64,000 bases of DNA from DATBGZ01 sp036557785 (GCA_036557785.1 DATBGZ010000040.1:1-64000); one strand, 5' to 3'; positions 33,090-41,530 are shown, counted from the first letter of the stretch. Notes: a model not told the origin generated them from the letters alone. Made by a program: numbers and translations.

Positions 33090-35177
33090 GTGACCGGACC
33101 TCGTAAGGCCACGGGTGGGCAGAGCGTGGGTGGGTCCGGCGGCACGGCTGTGGTCGACCGCGTCGTGGTCCCGGCCGGGACCACGACGTCCGAGGCGGTG
33201 AAGGCAGCGGGACTGCCGATCACGGGACCGAAGGCGATCGTGGTGGTGCGGGACGGCAACGGCCGGCTGCGCGACCTGGACTGGGAGCCGGAGGTCGAGA
33301 CCGAGGTCGCGCCGGTAGCGATCGATTCGCCCGACGGCCTGTCCGTGCTCCGCCACTCCACCGCGCACGTGCTCGCCCAGGCCGTACAGGATGTCTTCCC
33401 CGAGGCGCGGCTCGGCATCGGCCCGCCGATCGAGAACGGCTTCTACTACGACTTTCAGGTCGCGCGCCCGTTCCAACCCGAGGATCTGAGCAAGCTCGAG
33501 AAGCGGATGCAGGAGATCGTCCGGGCGGGCCAGGTCTTCCGGCGCCGGCAGTTCGCCAGCCTCGACGAGGCGAAGACCGAGCTCGCCCACGAGCCGTTCA
33601 AGCTGGAGCTGGTCGACATCAAGGGCGATATCGGGTCGGGTCAGGGTGGGTCTGCAGGCATTGATCCGGGCGAGGTCATGGAGGTCGGCGGCGGCGAGCT
33701 CACGATCTACGACAACGTCGACCCGAAGAGCGGCAAGCGGGTCTGGGGCGACCTGTGCCGCGGCCCGCACCTGCCATCGACGAAGCTGATCGGCGCCTTC
33801 GCCCTGCAACGCAGCGCCGCCGCGTACTGGCGCGGGTCGGAGCGCAACCCGCAACTGCAGCGCATCTACGGCACCGCATGGCCGACGAAGGACGCGCTCA
33901 AGGAGTACCTGCATCTGCTCGAGGAGGCGGCCCGGCGCGATCACCGCAAGCTCGGCACGGAGCTGGACCTCTTCTCGTTCCCCGACGAGCTCGGCTCGGG
34001 GCTGGCCGTCTTCCATCCCAAGGGTGGCGTGATCAAGCGGGAGATGGAGGACTACGTACGGCGGCGGCACATCGAGGAGGGCTTCCTCTACGTGGGCACC
34101 CCGCACATCACCAAGGAGGGGCTGTTCCACACCTCGGGCCACCTGCCCTACTACGAGGACACCATGTTCCCCGCGATGGAGCTGGAGAACAGCCGGTACT
34201 TCCTCAAGGCCATGAACTGCCCCATGCACAACCTGATCTACCGTTCCCGTGGCCGGTCGTACCGGGAGCTGCCGCTGCGCCTGTTCGAGTTCGGCACGGT
34301 CTACCGCTACGAGAAGTCGGGTGTGGTGCATGGCCTGACCCGCGTGCGGGGCCTGACCCAGGACGACTCGCACTCCTACTGCGCCCCGGAGCAGGCCGGT
34401 GCCGAGGTGCGCCACCTGCTCAACTTCGTGTTGAGCCTGCTGCGCGACTTCGGGTTGGACGACTACTACCTCGAACTGTCCACAAGAGACGATTCGAAGC
34501 CGGAGAAGTTCGTGGGCTCGGACGACGACTGGGCCACCGCGACCGCGGTGCTCGAGGAGGTCGCGATCGAGTCGGGTCTGAAGCTGGTGCCCGACCCCGG
34601 TGGCGCGGCGTTCTATGGCCCGAAGATCAGCGTGCAGGCGCGCGACGCGATCGGCCGGACGTGGCAGATGTCGACCATCCAGTACGACTTCAACCAGCCG
34701 AAGGGCTTCGGCCTGGAGTACCAGGCGGCCGACGGGTCGCGCCAGCAGCCCGTCATGATCCACTCGGCGAAGTTCGGCTCCATCGAGCGCTTCTTCGGGG
34801 TCCTCACCGAGCACTACGCCGGGGCGTTCCCGGCCTGGCTCGCCCCGGTGCAGGTCGTCGGCATCCCGATCCGCGAGGACCACACCGAGTACCTGGAGTC
34901 CTTTGTGGAGAAACTGCACGCCGTGGGGATCCGGGCCGAGGTGGACGCCTCCGATGACCGGATGCAGAAGAAGATCCGTACCGCACAGCAGCAGAAGATC
35001 CCCTTCATGGCGATCGCCGGCGACCAGGACGTCGCCGACGGCACGGTCTCGTTCCGGTACCGGGATGGCTCGCAGCGCAACGGCGTTCCCGTCGAGGAGG
35101 CGGTCGACCACGTGGCGCGCATCGTCGCCTCCCGCACCAACGAGGGCCCCACCGCAGACGCACAGGTGTTGATCTAG
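33090..35177 (+). CDS. thrS: threonine--tRNA ligase
   Basis: A 695-residue class II aminoacyl-tRNA synthetase that charges tRNA(Thr). An N-terminal TGS domain spans about residues 15-75. The editing-domain motif RHSTAHVLAQAV is near 88 and the second zinc-type stretch CRGPHLPSTKL near 230. Catalytic motifs follow: MNCPMHNLIYRS near 375 with the zinc-ligand cysteine, FEFGTVYRYEKSGVVHGL as motif 2, and FGVLTEHYAGAFPAWLAPVQ as motif 3. The C-terminal anticodon-binding domain is intact. The length is slightly over the usual 640-680. AAGGAG precedes the GTG. The stop codon lies inside the stem of a large hairpin. Confidence 0.97.
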   Translation: MTGPRKATGGQSVGGSGGTAVVDRVVVPAGTTTSEAVKAAGLPITGPKAIVVVRDGNGRLRDLDWEPEVETEVAPVAIDSPDGLSVLRHSTAHVLAQAVQDVFPEARLGIGPPIENGFYYDFQVARPFQPEDLSKLEKRMQEIVRAGQVFRRRQFASLDEAKTELAHEPFKLELVDIKGDIGSGQGGSAGIDPGEVMEVGGGELTIYDNVDPKSGKRVWGDLCRGPHLPSTKLIGAFALQRSAAAYWRGSERNPQLQRIYGTAWPTKDALKEYLHLLEEAARRDHRKLGTELDLFSFPDELGSGLAVFHPKGGVIKREMEDYVRRRHIEEGFLYVGTPHITKEGLFHTSGHLPYYEDTMFPAMELENSRYFLKAMNCPMHNLIYRSRGRSYRELPLRLFEFGTVYRYEKSGVVHGLTRVRGLTQDDSHSYCAPEQAGAEVRHLLNFVLSLLRDFGLDDYYLELSTRDDSKPEKFVGSDDDWATATAVLEEVAIESGLKLVPDPGGAAFYGPKISVQARDAIGRTWQMSTIQYDFNQPKGFGLEYQAADGSRQQPVMIHSAKFGSIERFFGVLTEHYAGAFPAWLAPVQVVGIPIREDHTEYLESFVEKLHAVGIRAEVDASDDRMQKKIRTAQQQKIPFMAIAGDQDVADGTVSFRYRDGSQRNGVPVEEAVDHVARIVASRTNEGPTADAQVLI

Positions 35178-35229
35178 GGCTGCCGACCGTGTGTTGATCT
35201 CCAACCACGGTCCTTAGCCCTAGATCAAC
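35168..35229. terminator. 62-bp nested hairpin at the end of thrS
   Basis: GTTGATCTAGGGCT (35168-35181) pairs perfectly with AGCCCTAGATCAAC (35216-35229); inside, ACCGTG pairs with CACGGT and GTTG with CAAC around a 5-base loop. The thrS stop codon is in the left arm. Convergent genes flank it, so it is best explained as a bidirectional terminator. It may instead belong to a dispersed palindromic repeat family. Confidence 0.7.
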
Positions 35230-35257
35230 GGGTGTGGACGGGCGGATGCCACAGGGG

Positions 35258-36046
35258 TCAGGCGCGCGGGGCGAGACCGCGCGAGGCCCGGCTGACGATC
35301 GCGATCGCGGTCCGGTGCGGGAGCACTCGCGACATCAGTACCTGGGAGAATCGCGCCACCGCGCCGGGCACGGTCCGAGGCCCCCGGCCCAGGGCCCACA
35401 GTGCCCGCGTGACCACCGTCTCGGCGTCGAGCGTGCCGGGTGCCTCCAGCTGCGACGCCTCGAGGCCCGGCGTGCGTACCGGGCCAGCGACGCAGGCAAG
35501 CACGTCGACGCCCGTACCGCGCAACTCCGCCCACAACCCGTCCGCGAGCACGGCGCCGAAGGCCTTGGTCGCCGCGTACAGGGTGATCGGCGGCGTGCCC
35601 TGCAGGCCGGACAGTGAGGACATCACCACGAATCCGCCCCGACCACGCAGGGCCATCGCCGGCAGGAAGCGCTGGGCCAACTCCACTGGAGCGGCGCAGT
35701 TGACCGCGAGCACGCGGCGGGCCTGCGCCGCGTCGAGATCGAGGAATGGACCGATCGGCGCGTACGCGGCGTTGGCCACCACCAGGCCCACCTGGACGTC
35801 GGCCGCCGCCGCGCTCACGGTGTCGAGCCCCTCGGCCGTGGCGAGGTCGGCCGCGACCGTGATCGACCGTCCGGGCAGGGTCGCCGCGAGATCGGCCAGC
35901 GGGCCGGGCCGGCGTGCGGCCAGGATCACGCCGATGCCGTGCTGGGACAGCCGGGTGGCGAAGGCGGCCCCCAGACCCTCGGACGCCCCGGCGACCAGCG
36001 CCCACGGTCCGTACCGGTGCGCGAAGTCGGCACCGGGGTGCCTCAT
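35258..36046 (-). CDS. SDR family oxidoreductase
   Basis: A 262-residue short-chain dehydrogenase. The nucleotide motif is LVAGASEGLGAAFATRL (GxSxGxG type) near residue 18, NAAYAPIGPFLDLD follows strand 4, and the catalytic Ser-Tyr-Lys is in VVMSSLSGLQGTPPITLYAA followed by TKAFG. The ATG overlaps the stop of the upstream membrane gene by four bases (ATGA), so the two are coupled. The final 40 residues (VPGAVARFSQVLMSRVLPH) are hydrophobic and could associate with the membrane. The substrate is unknown; pairing with an EXPERA protein hints at a sterol- or lipid-like molecule. Confidence 0.85.
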   Translation of the reverse strand: MRHPGADFAHRYGPWALVAGASEGLGAAFATRLSQHGIGVILAARRPGPLADLAATLPGRSITVAADLATAEGLDTVSAAAADVQVGLVVANAAYAPIGPFLDLDAAQARRVLAVNCAAPVELAQRFLPAMALRGRGGFVVMSSLSGLQGTPPITLYAATKAFGAVLADGLWAELRGTGVDVLACVAGPVRTPGLEASQLEAPGTLDAETVVTRALWALGRGPRTVPGAVARFSQVLMSRVLPHRTAIAIVSRASRGLAPRA

Positions 36047-36582
36047 GCCACGGCCGCCGGCGGCGTCGGTACGGGCTGGGCGGAGCGTGCGGTGAACGGG
36101 TTGTCCCGGGCCATCCGCCAGATCATCGCCACTGGCATGAGCAGCCACGGGGCGTTCACGGCGAGCACGAACGCGAGGTTGCGCGCCGGGACCACGCCGT
36201 ACGCCTCCTCCATCAGGATGATCAGCACGTTCGCGAGCATGGTGCCCGACCACACCAGCGCCGGGACGCGGATCCAGTTCCGGCCACGGATGAAGGCGTA
36301 CGTCGCGAAAGCGTAGAAGGGCCCGAAGAAGAGGACATCGATCCATATCGTCATGCGCCAGAACGGTGGCCGGGCCATGAGCAGCGGGTCGTACGTGCGG
36401 CCGTACGAGTGGATCAGGTCGACGAGCGGCGCAGGCGGCCAGAGCGGGTACGCGAATGTCGTCGGGTCGGCGATGATGAGCTGCTCCACGTCGACGATGT
36501 AGGTGACGAAACACAGGTTCACGAGGAAGAACACCAGGAAGATCAGGTCGACCTTGCGCTGTCGCAGCGGGGCTCTGCTCAT
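36043..36582 (-). CDS. EXPERA-domain (emopamil-binding-like) membrane protein
   Basis: A 179-residue integral membrane protein with four helices: DLIFLVFFLVNLCFVTYI, MTIWIDVLFFGPFYAFATYA, VPALVWSGTMLANVLIILME and LAFVLAVNAPWLLMPVAMIW. The pattern with Asp/Glu in helices and YGRTYDPLLMARPPFWR between them fits the EXPERA fold of emopamil-binding protein and TMEM97. Eukaryotic members isomerise or bind sterols; bacterial roles are unknown. The start MSRAPLRQRKVD is preferred because earlier in-frame codons run into the divergent oxidoreductase promoter. It is coupled to the downstream SDR gene. Confidence 0.7.
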   Translation of the reverse strand: MSRAPLRQRKVDLIFLVFFLVNLCFVTYIVDVEQLIIADPTTFAYPLWPPAPLVDLIHSYGRTYDPLLMARPPFWRMTIWIDVLFFGPFYAFATYAFIRGRNWIRVPALVWSGTMLANVLIILMEEAYGVVPARNLAFVLAVNAPWLLMPVAMIWRMARDNPFTARSAQPVPTPPAAVA

Positions 36583-36642
36583 GCGCCAGATCATGGTCTG
36601 GCCGGCACGGCGCGCGCAAGAACACGTGTCAGCGACGGTCGG

Positions 36643-36648
36643 TAGGGT
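36643..36648 (+). promoter_or_regulatory. -10 element giving a leaderless start for the LLM oxidoreductase
   Basis: TAGGGT, eight bases, ATG; no Shine-Dalgarno sequence in the gap. Confidence 0.55.
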
Positions 36649-36656
36649 CGACACCC

Positions 36657-37502
36657 ATGAGGTACGGGTTCGTCATGCCGGGTGGCGACGCGGTCGACGC
36701 GGCATCCTTGGCGGTCCAGGCCGAGCAGGCGGGGTGGGACGGGTTCTTCTGCTACGAGCCGACGTGGGGTGTCGATGCGTGGGTCTGCCTCACCGCGGCG
36801 GCCATGCGCACCTCACGGATCCGGCTCGGCACCATGCTGACCCCGCTCCCCAAGCGCAAGCCCTGGGAGGTCGCGAGCCAGGCCGCCACGCTCGACCGGC
36901 TCTCCGGCGGGCGGGTGACCCTGTCGGTCGGCCTCGGCGCGCCCGAGCCACGGTTCTGGATGTTTGAGGACGACCCGGGCCGTCGGGTTCGCGCGGAGCG
37001 GCTCGATGAGGGGCTGGAGATGATGGCGCTCATGTACCGCGGCGAGGCGTTCGAGTACTCCGGGCGGCACTACCGTGCCCATCGACCGGAGTTCATGGTG
37101 CCTCCGCCGACGCGGCAGCAGCCGCGGGTGCCGACGTGGGTGGTCGGGATGTGGCCGGCGCCCGCCTCGATGCGCCGGGTCGCCCGGTGGGACGGCTGGC
37201 TGCCCAACTACCGTGCGTCCGACGGCGCTCAGGGCGAGCCGTCGCCCGCTGCCCTCGCCGCAGGCGTCGCGTGGCTGCGCGACGAACGGGCGCGCGACGG
37301 GATGAGCATGGATGGATTCGACGTGGTCGTGGAGGGCAGCACCGAGCCGGGATCGGCCGCGGTCGAGGAGGTCGGACGCTGGTCGGAGGCGGGCGCGACC
37401 TGGTGGCTGGAGGCGAACTGGATGTTGCCCGAGGCCGAGGTGGTGCCCACCTGCCTGGCCCGCCTCGCCGCGGGACCGCCCCGAGTCGAAGGCGGACTTT
37501 AG
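36657..37502 (+). CDS. LLM class flavin-dependent oxidoreductase
   Basis: A 281-residue luciferase-like monooxygenase family protein with a TIM barrel. MRYGFVMPGGDAVDAASLAV, AEQAGWDGFFCYEP and RIRLGTMLTPLPKRKPWEVA (strand 3 and the FMN/F420 phosphate-binding region) with GGRVTLSVGLGAPEPRFW are typical. It would use reduced FMN or coenzyme F420, both plausible in actinomycetes. The substrate is unknown and no flavin reductase is adjacent. The ATG is eight bases after TAGGGT. The gene diverges from the EXPERA/SDR pair. Confidence 0.85.
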   Translation: MRYGFVMPGGDAVDAASLAVQAEQAGWDGFFCYEPTWGVDAWVCLTAAAMRTSRIRLGTMLTPLPKRKPWEVASQAATLDRLSGGRVTLSVGLGAPEPRFWMFEDDPGRRVRAERLDEGLEMMALMYRGEAFEYSGRHYRAHRPEFMVPPPTRQQPRVPTWVVGMWPAPASMRRVARWDGWLPNYRASDGAQGEPSPAALAAGVAWLRDERARDGMSMDGFDVVVEGSTEPGSAAVEEVGRWSEAGATWWLEANWMLPEAEVVPTCLARLAAGPPRVEGGL

Positions 37503-37570
37503 GTCGGCGGTCCAGTTGCGGATCGGCAGTGGCCTGGCCGAGCGGTACGTCGGCGATCCCGCCAAGCGCC

Positions 37571-37726
37571 ACCCGGACCGTGACCGTGACCTATGTGCAG
37601 GGCGACACCACCGACGTCCCGCCGCCCACGCCCGGCACGACCGACGCGAGCTATGTCTGCCTGACCACCACCAACAACACGCAGACCGCCTCGGACGTGC
37701 TGCGCATTCGGATGACGTTCGCCTGA
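37571..37726 (+). pseudogene. possible C-terminal remnant of an extracellular protein
   Basis: In the 310-base gap before the HIT gene, a frame reads RTVTVTYVQGDTTDVPPPTP, then a Thr-rich stretch with one Cys, and ends VLRIRMTFA-TGA. The alternating Thr/Val strands and Thr/Asn-rich loop look like the last beta strands of a secreted protein or prepilin-like protein. There is no start codon with supporting signals, and the frame enters from the 3' end of the LLM gene, so it is treated as a remnant. It could also be chance. Confidence 0.3.
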
Positions 37727-37758
37727 CCGATGCCCGTCCGACGCGCCGGCCGGGTCGA

Positions 37759-37764
37759 TAGGAT
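37759..37764 (+). promoter_or_regulatory. -10 element of the HIT gene
   Basis: TAGGAT about 48 bases before the GTG, leaving a leader of roughly 40 bases with a GGAGGGGAG ribosome binding site near 37796. The leader also holds a GCGC-rich dyad (GGCGCGCC). Confidence 0.45.
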
Positions 37765-37812
37765 GTTGCGGCCGGCGCGCCTGAGCGCCGGCGGCGGAGG
37801 GGAGCGGCACGG

Positions 37813-38475
37813 GTGGCCGGGGTGCCGGACGAGCTCGAACGGCTGTGGACGCCGCATCGCATGGCGTACATCGCCGGCCAGACCCGCCCGGCGGGTGGGT
37901 ACGACATGCCCGAGGGCTGCCCGTTCTGCCTGGCCCCGACTCTGTCCGAAGAGGACGGTCTGGTCGTCGCCCGGGGCGAGCGCGTCTACGCCGTGCTCAA
38001 CCGCTTCCCGTACAACCCGGGCCACCTGCTGATCTGCACGTACCGGCACGTCGCCGACTATCCGGACCTCGACGAGCCGGAGACCGTCGAGCTGGCCCGG
38101 TTCAGCCAGACCGCCATGGGCGTCGTCCGAGCGGTCAGCGCGCCGGACGGGTTCAACATCGGCATGAACCAGGGCGGTGTCGCCGGCGCGGGCATCGCCG
38201 GCCACCTGCACCAGCACATCGTGCCGCGGTGGTCGGGTGACACGAACTTCATGCCGGTCATCGGCCGCACCAAGACCCTGCCCCAGCTGCTCGCCGACAC
38301 CCGGGGCCTGCTCGCGCGCGCCTGGCCGGCGACGAGTTCCGGACGACCTCGGCCCACCCGGCGCCGCGCCGCGCCGCCCGCCGCGAACTCCACAGTGGAC
38401 TCTGGCGGGGCACGGCGTGCCGGTGCCAGCCGAGGCCGCGGCACGACCGGAGGCTCAGGCGCGCGGCCCCGGTGA
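37813..38475 (+). CDS. HIT domain protein (Ap4A phosphorylase-like)
   Basis: A 220-residue histidine-triad nucleotide hydrolase or transferase. CPFCLAPTLSEEDG is the N-terminal zinc-like region, AVLNRFPYNPGHLLICTYRH the substrate pocket, and GHLHQHIVPRWSGDTNFMP carries the His-x-His-x-His catalytic triad. It likely cleaves dinucleoside polyphosphates. In related actinomycetes it lies between thrS and pgsA; here about 8 kb of other genes separate it from pgsA. The last 45 residues (an Arg/Pro/Gly-rich tail) are extra and overlap the end of the convergent TetR gene by 21 bases. The start is GTG. Confidence 0.88.
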   Translation: MAGVPDELERLWTPHRMAYIAGQTRPAGGYDMPEGCPFCLAPTLSEEDGLVVARGERVYAVLNRFPYNPGHLLICTYRHVADYPDLDEPETVELARFSQTAMGVVRAVSAPDGFNIGMNQGGVAGAGIAGHLHQHIVPRWSGDTNFMPVIGRTKTLPQLLADTRGLLARAWPATSSGRPRPTRRRAAPPAANSTVDSGGARRAGASRGRGTTGGSGARPR

Positions 38476-39117
38476 CGGGGGCACGAGGCCGTCGGCGACA
38501 CCGTCGAGGACGCGCGCGATCACCTGCTCGCGCTCATCCGGCGAGCAGGCCTGCAGCGGACCGTCGAGCAGCAGCATCGCGAGCCCGTGCACGGCCGACC
38601 AGGCGAAGATCTCGGCCCAGGGGCGTCGCTCCGGGGCGAGCATGCCGGTACGGGCCAGCTCCTCGACCGTCTCCATGAGCATCCGGAACGGATCGACCAG
38701 CGCCATGTCGAGCGCGTGCTCGACCGACATGATCTCGACGGTGGCGACCTGTGCCGCGGCCGGGTTGCAGAAGGCCGTGCGGAACAGCCCGGGCTCGTCG
38801 ACCGCGAACCGCAGGTAGCCGTTGCCGAGGGCGCGCAGGCGCCGCACCGCCTCGGGCCCCGGATCCGGCAGTGGCTGCGTCCGCGCGAGCTCGATTTTCA
38901 TCCGCTCGGCCAACCGGTCGGCCGCCACGTGCTTGACCGCATGGATGAGCTCGCCGTGGCTGGCGAAGTGGCGGTACGCGGCCGTCGCGGAGACGCCGAC
39001 TTTTCGGGCGGCCTCACGCAGGACGACCGCGTCGGGGCCGCCGTCGCGCGCGAGCTGGGTCGCGGCCGCGGTCAACGCGTTGGCGAGGTCACCGTGGTGG
39101 TAGCTGGGACGAGTCAT
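38455..39117 (-). CDS. TetR/AcrR family regulator (WHG-type C-terminus)
   Basis: A 220-residue repressor. The N-terminal helix-turn-helix is ARKVGVSATAAYRHFASHGE, with YHHGDLANALTAAATQLARD as first helix. The C-terminal ligand domain contains AWSAVHGLAMLLLDGPLQ, matching the WHG domain (TetR_C_13). It diverges from an MMPL transporter gene; inverted repeats in the 179-base intergenic region are candidate operators, so it is probably the local repressor of the transporter. A 32-bp tandem duplication includes its start codon. A -10-like TATGGT lies 74-79 bases upstream of the start. Confidence 0.88.
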   Translation of the reverse strand: MTRPSYHHGDLANALTAAATQLARDGGPDAVVLREAARKVGVSATAAYRHFASHGELIHAVKHVAADRLAERMKIELARTQPLPDPGPEAVRRLRALGNGYLRFAVDEPGLFRTAFCNPAAAQVATVEIMSVEHALDMALVDPFRMLMETVEELARTGMLAPERRPWAEIFAWSAVHGLAMLLLDGPLQACSPDEREQVIARVLDGVADGLVPPSPGPRA

Positions 39118-39172
39118 GGGCGGGCGAAGCGTGGGTGGGTAGGAGTCATGGGCGGGCGAAGCGTGGGTGGGT
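39111..39172. repeat. 32-bp tandem duplication spanning the TetR start
   Basis: GAGTCATGGGCGGGCGAAGC plus GTGGGTGGGT occurs at 39111 and again at 39143. The first copy contains the TetR start codon; the second places another ATG 32 bases upstream, out of frame. Confidence 0.8.
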
Positions 39173-39200
39173 GCGGGTCATGAGAGCTCGACCATAACCC

Positions 39201-39275
39201 ATCCTGCAGGATGTTGACAGCGTTAGCATCCTCCCCTATGTTGACGGGCGACAACATTGTTTACCCCGTCAACAT
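39201..39275 (+). promoter_or_regulatory. MMPL promoter with overlapping inverted repeats (TetR operator region)
   Basis: TTGACA (39214-39219) and TATGTT (39237-39242) are 17 bases apart, a near-consensus housekeeping promoter. Three dyads surround it: ATCCTGCAGGAT (39201-39212), GGATGTTGAC/GTTAGCATCC (39209-39231, 8 of 10 matching) and the perfect ATGTTGACGGG/CCCGTCAACAT (39238-39275, 16-base spacer). The last begins inside the -10, so binding there would repress the MMPL gene. Confidence 0.7.
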
Positions 39276-39296
39276 TGATCTGGCAAGGGGGATCGG

Positions 39297-41462
39297 ATGC
39301 TGTACCGCTACGGCGCCTTCGTGGCCCGACGGGCCAAGGTCCTGCTCGTGCTCAGCCTTCTGCTCATGGCCGGGGCCGCGGTGCTCGGCGCGGGCGCGTT
39401 CGGCAAGCTCCGCAACGGCGGTTTCGACGATCCGGCCGCCCCATCGACCCAGGCTCAGCAGCTCATCGCCGACACGTTCGGCGGTCAGACCAACCTCGTA
39501 CTGCTGGCAACCCCGGCCACCGGGAGCGTGGATGACCCCGGGGCCCACGCCGACGGCGTGGCCCTGACCGACGCGCTGTCCGCCGAACCGTACGTCAGCG
39601 ACGTCGTCTCCTACTTCACGACGAACGCGCCCGGACTGCGGTCCGAGGGCGGCACGGACGCGCTCATCCTCGGTCACATCAGCGGCGACGACTCGCAGAT
39701 GACCGAGCGCGCCGACGCGATCGTCGAACGCTTCGCCGGGCAGCGCGGCAGCCTCACCGTCCGGATCGGTGGCCAGGCCGGGATCAACCACGACGTGACG
39801 GCGCAGGTCACCCGCAGCCTCACCATCGCGGAGTCGATCGCGGTGCCGCTGACGCTGCTGCTGCTCCTGCTCGCCTTCGGCAGCCTCGTCTCCGCGCTGC
39901 TGCCGCTCGCGGTCGGTGGCGTGGCGATCCTCGGCACGTTCGCCGAGCTGGACCTGCTCGGCTCGGTCACCGACGTCTCGATCTTCGCGATCAACCTGAC
40001 CACTGCCCTCGGGCTCGGGCTGGGTATCGACTATGCCCTGTTCCTCGTGAGCCGGTTCCGGGAGCAGCTCGCGGCGGGCGACAGCGTGCCCGAGGCGGTC
40101 GCCCGGACGGTCGCGACCGCGGGCCGTACGGTCGTCTTCACCGCGGTCGCGGTGATGGCCGCCCTCGCCGCGCTGCTCGTCTTCCCCCTCTACTTCCTGC
40201 GCTCCTTCGGCTACGCCGGCATCGGGGTGGTGGCGATCGCCGCGCTCGGGGCCCTGGTCCTGCTCCCGGCCCTGCTGGCGATCCTGGGCCACCGGGTCAA
40301 CGCCGGTCGGGTGCGCCTGAGCCGGGCCACGCAGGGCGCGGCTTCGCCCTTCTGGGGACGCCTGGCCGGCAGCGTCATGCGCCGTCCCGCGCTGCTCGCG
40401 CTGCCGGTGCTGGCGCTGCTGCTGACCGCCGGCAGTCCGCTGCTCGGGGTGGTCTACGGCACGCCCGACGAGGGAGTGCTGCACTCCAGCACACCCGGCC
40501 GGCAGGTCAGCGACGCGCTGGCGACCCGGTTCCCCGGCAACAGCGCGGCCCCGATCGATGTCGTCGCCACCGGTGCACTCGATGGCGCCGATGTGGCGGC
40601 GTTCGCGCGGACGCTGTCGCTGCTGCCGGACGTCGCCCAGGTCAGCAGCAGCGCCGGAACGTACCGGCACGGCTCGGCGGACGGCGCCACCCCGGCCGAC
40701 GCCGCGCTCGGTCGCCCCGACGCCCAGCGCTTCACCGTGGTCACCACGCCGCCGGCCAAGTCCGACCGCGGTCAGGATCTCGTCCGAACCATCCGGGGCC
40801 TGCCCGCGGGGCCGGACGGCGCGAGTGTGCTCGTCGGCGGCGTGGACGCGGCGCTCATCGACACCAAGCACGCGGTCGCGAGCCGGCTGCCACTCGCGGT
40901 GGCGCTGGTCCTGCTCACCACCCTGCTGGTCCTGTTCCTGTTCACCGGCAGCGTCGTGCAGCCCGTACGGGCGGTGCTGCTCAACGCGCTCAGCCTGGGT
41001 GCCACCCTCGGCATCCTGACCTGGGTCTTCCAGGACGGGCATCTCGCCGGGCTGCTCGGCGTCACGCCGCGACCGATGGATATGTCGATGACCGTGCTGC
41101 TGTTCTGCATCGCGTTCGGCCTCTCGATGGACTACGAGGTGTTCGTGCTGAGCCGGATCAAGGAGATGCACGACCGTGGCCTGCCGTCGGCGCAGGCCGT
41201 GCCGGAGGGGCTGGCGCGCAGCGGACGCATCGTCTCCACGGCCGCCGGTCTGCTCGCGGTGAGCTTCTTCGCCTTCGGCACGAGCACCGTGAGCTTCCTG
41301 CAGATGTTCGGCATCGGCGCGGGCCTGGCGATCCTCATCGACGCCACCCTCGTGCGCGGCGTGCTGGTCCCGGCGGCGATGCGAGCACTCGGCCGTACGG
41401 CGTGGTACGCCCCGGCTCTGCTGCGTCGGGTGCACACCCGCGTCGCGCTCGAGGAGGTCTGA
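39297..41462 (+). CDS. MMPL family RND transporter
   Basis: A 721-residue membrane transporter with two MMPL halves. Each half has one leading transmembrane helix, an extracytoplasmic loop and five more helices. The proton-relay motifs are visible: GLGLGIDYALFLVSRFRE near residue 243 and IAFGLSMDYEVFVLSRIKEM near 605, each with the Asp-Tyr pair. Such pumps export lipids, lipopeptides or drugs using proton motive force. AAGGGGGAT precedes the ATG. The divergent TetR gene probably controls it. The ligand is unknown. Confidence 0.9.
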   Translation: MLYRYGAFVARRAKVLLVLSLLLMAGAAVLGAGAFGKLRNGGFDDPAAPSTQAQQLIADTFGGQTNLVLLATPATGSVDDPGAHADGVALTDALSAEPYVSDVVSYFTTNAPGLRSEGGTDALILGHISGDDSQMTERADAIVERFAGQRGSLTVRIGGQAGINHDVTAQVTRSLTIAESIAVPLTLLLLLLAFGSLVSALLPLAVGGVAILGTFAELDLLGSVTDVSIFAINLTTALGLGLGIDYALFLVSRFREQLAAGDSVPEAVARTVATAGRTVVFTAVAVMAALAALLVFPLYFLRSFGYAGIGVVAIAALGALVLLPALLAILGHRVNAGRVRLSRATQGAASPFWGRLAGSVMRRPALLALPVLALLLTAGSPLLGVVYGTPDEGVLHSSTPGRQVSDALATRFPGNSAAPIDVVATGALDGADVAAFARTLSLLPDVAQVSSSAGTYRHGSADGATPADAALGRPDAQRFTVVTTPPAKSDRGQDLVRTIRGLPAGPDGASVLVGGVDAALIDTKHAVASRLPLAVALVLLTTLLVLFLFTGSVVQPVRAVLLNALSLGATLGILTWVFQDGHLAGLLGVTPRPMDMSMTVLLFCIAFGLSMDYEVFVLSRIKEMHDRGLPSAQAVPEGLARSGRIVSTAAGLLAVSFFAFGTSTVSFLQMFGIGAGLAILIDATLVRGVLVPAAMRALGRTAWYAPALLRRVHTRVALEEV

Positions 41463-41530
41463 CCGCCCAGGTGTCGCCTAGCTGACCCAGGTCGGTCGCC
41501 AGAATCTGTTGGTTCCACCCGGCACCGGGC

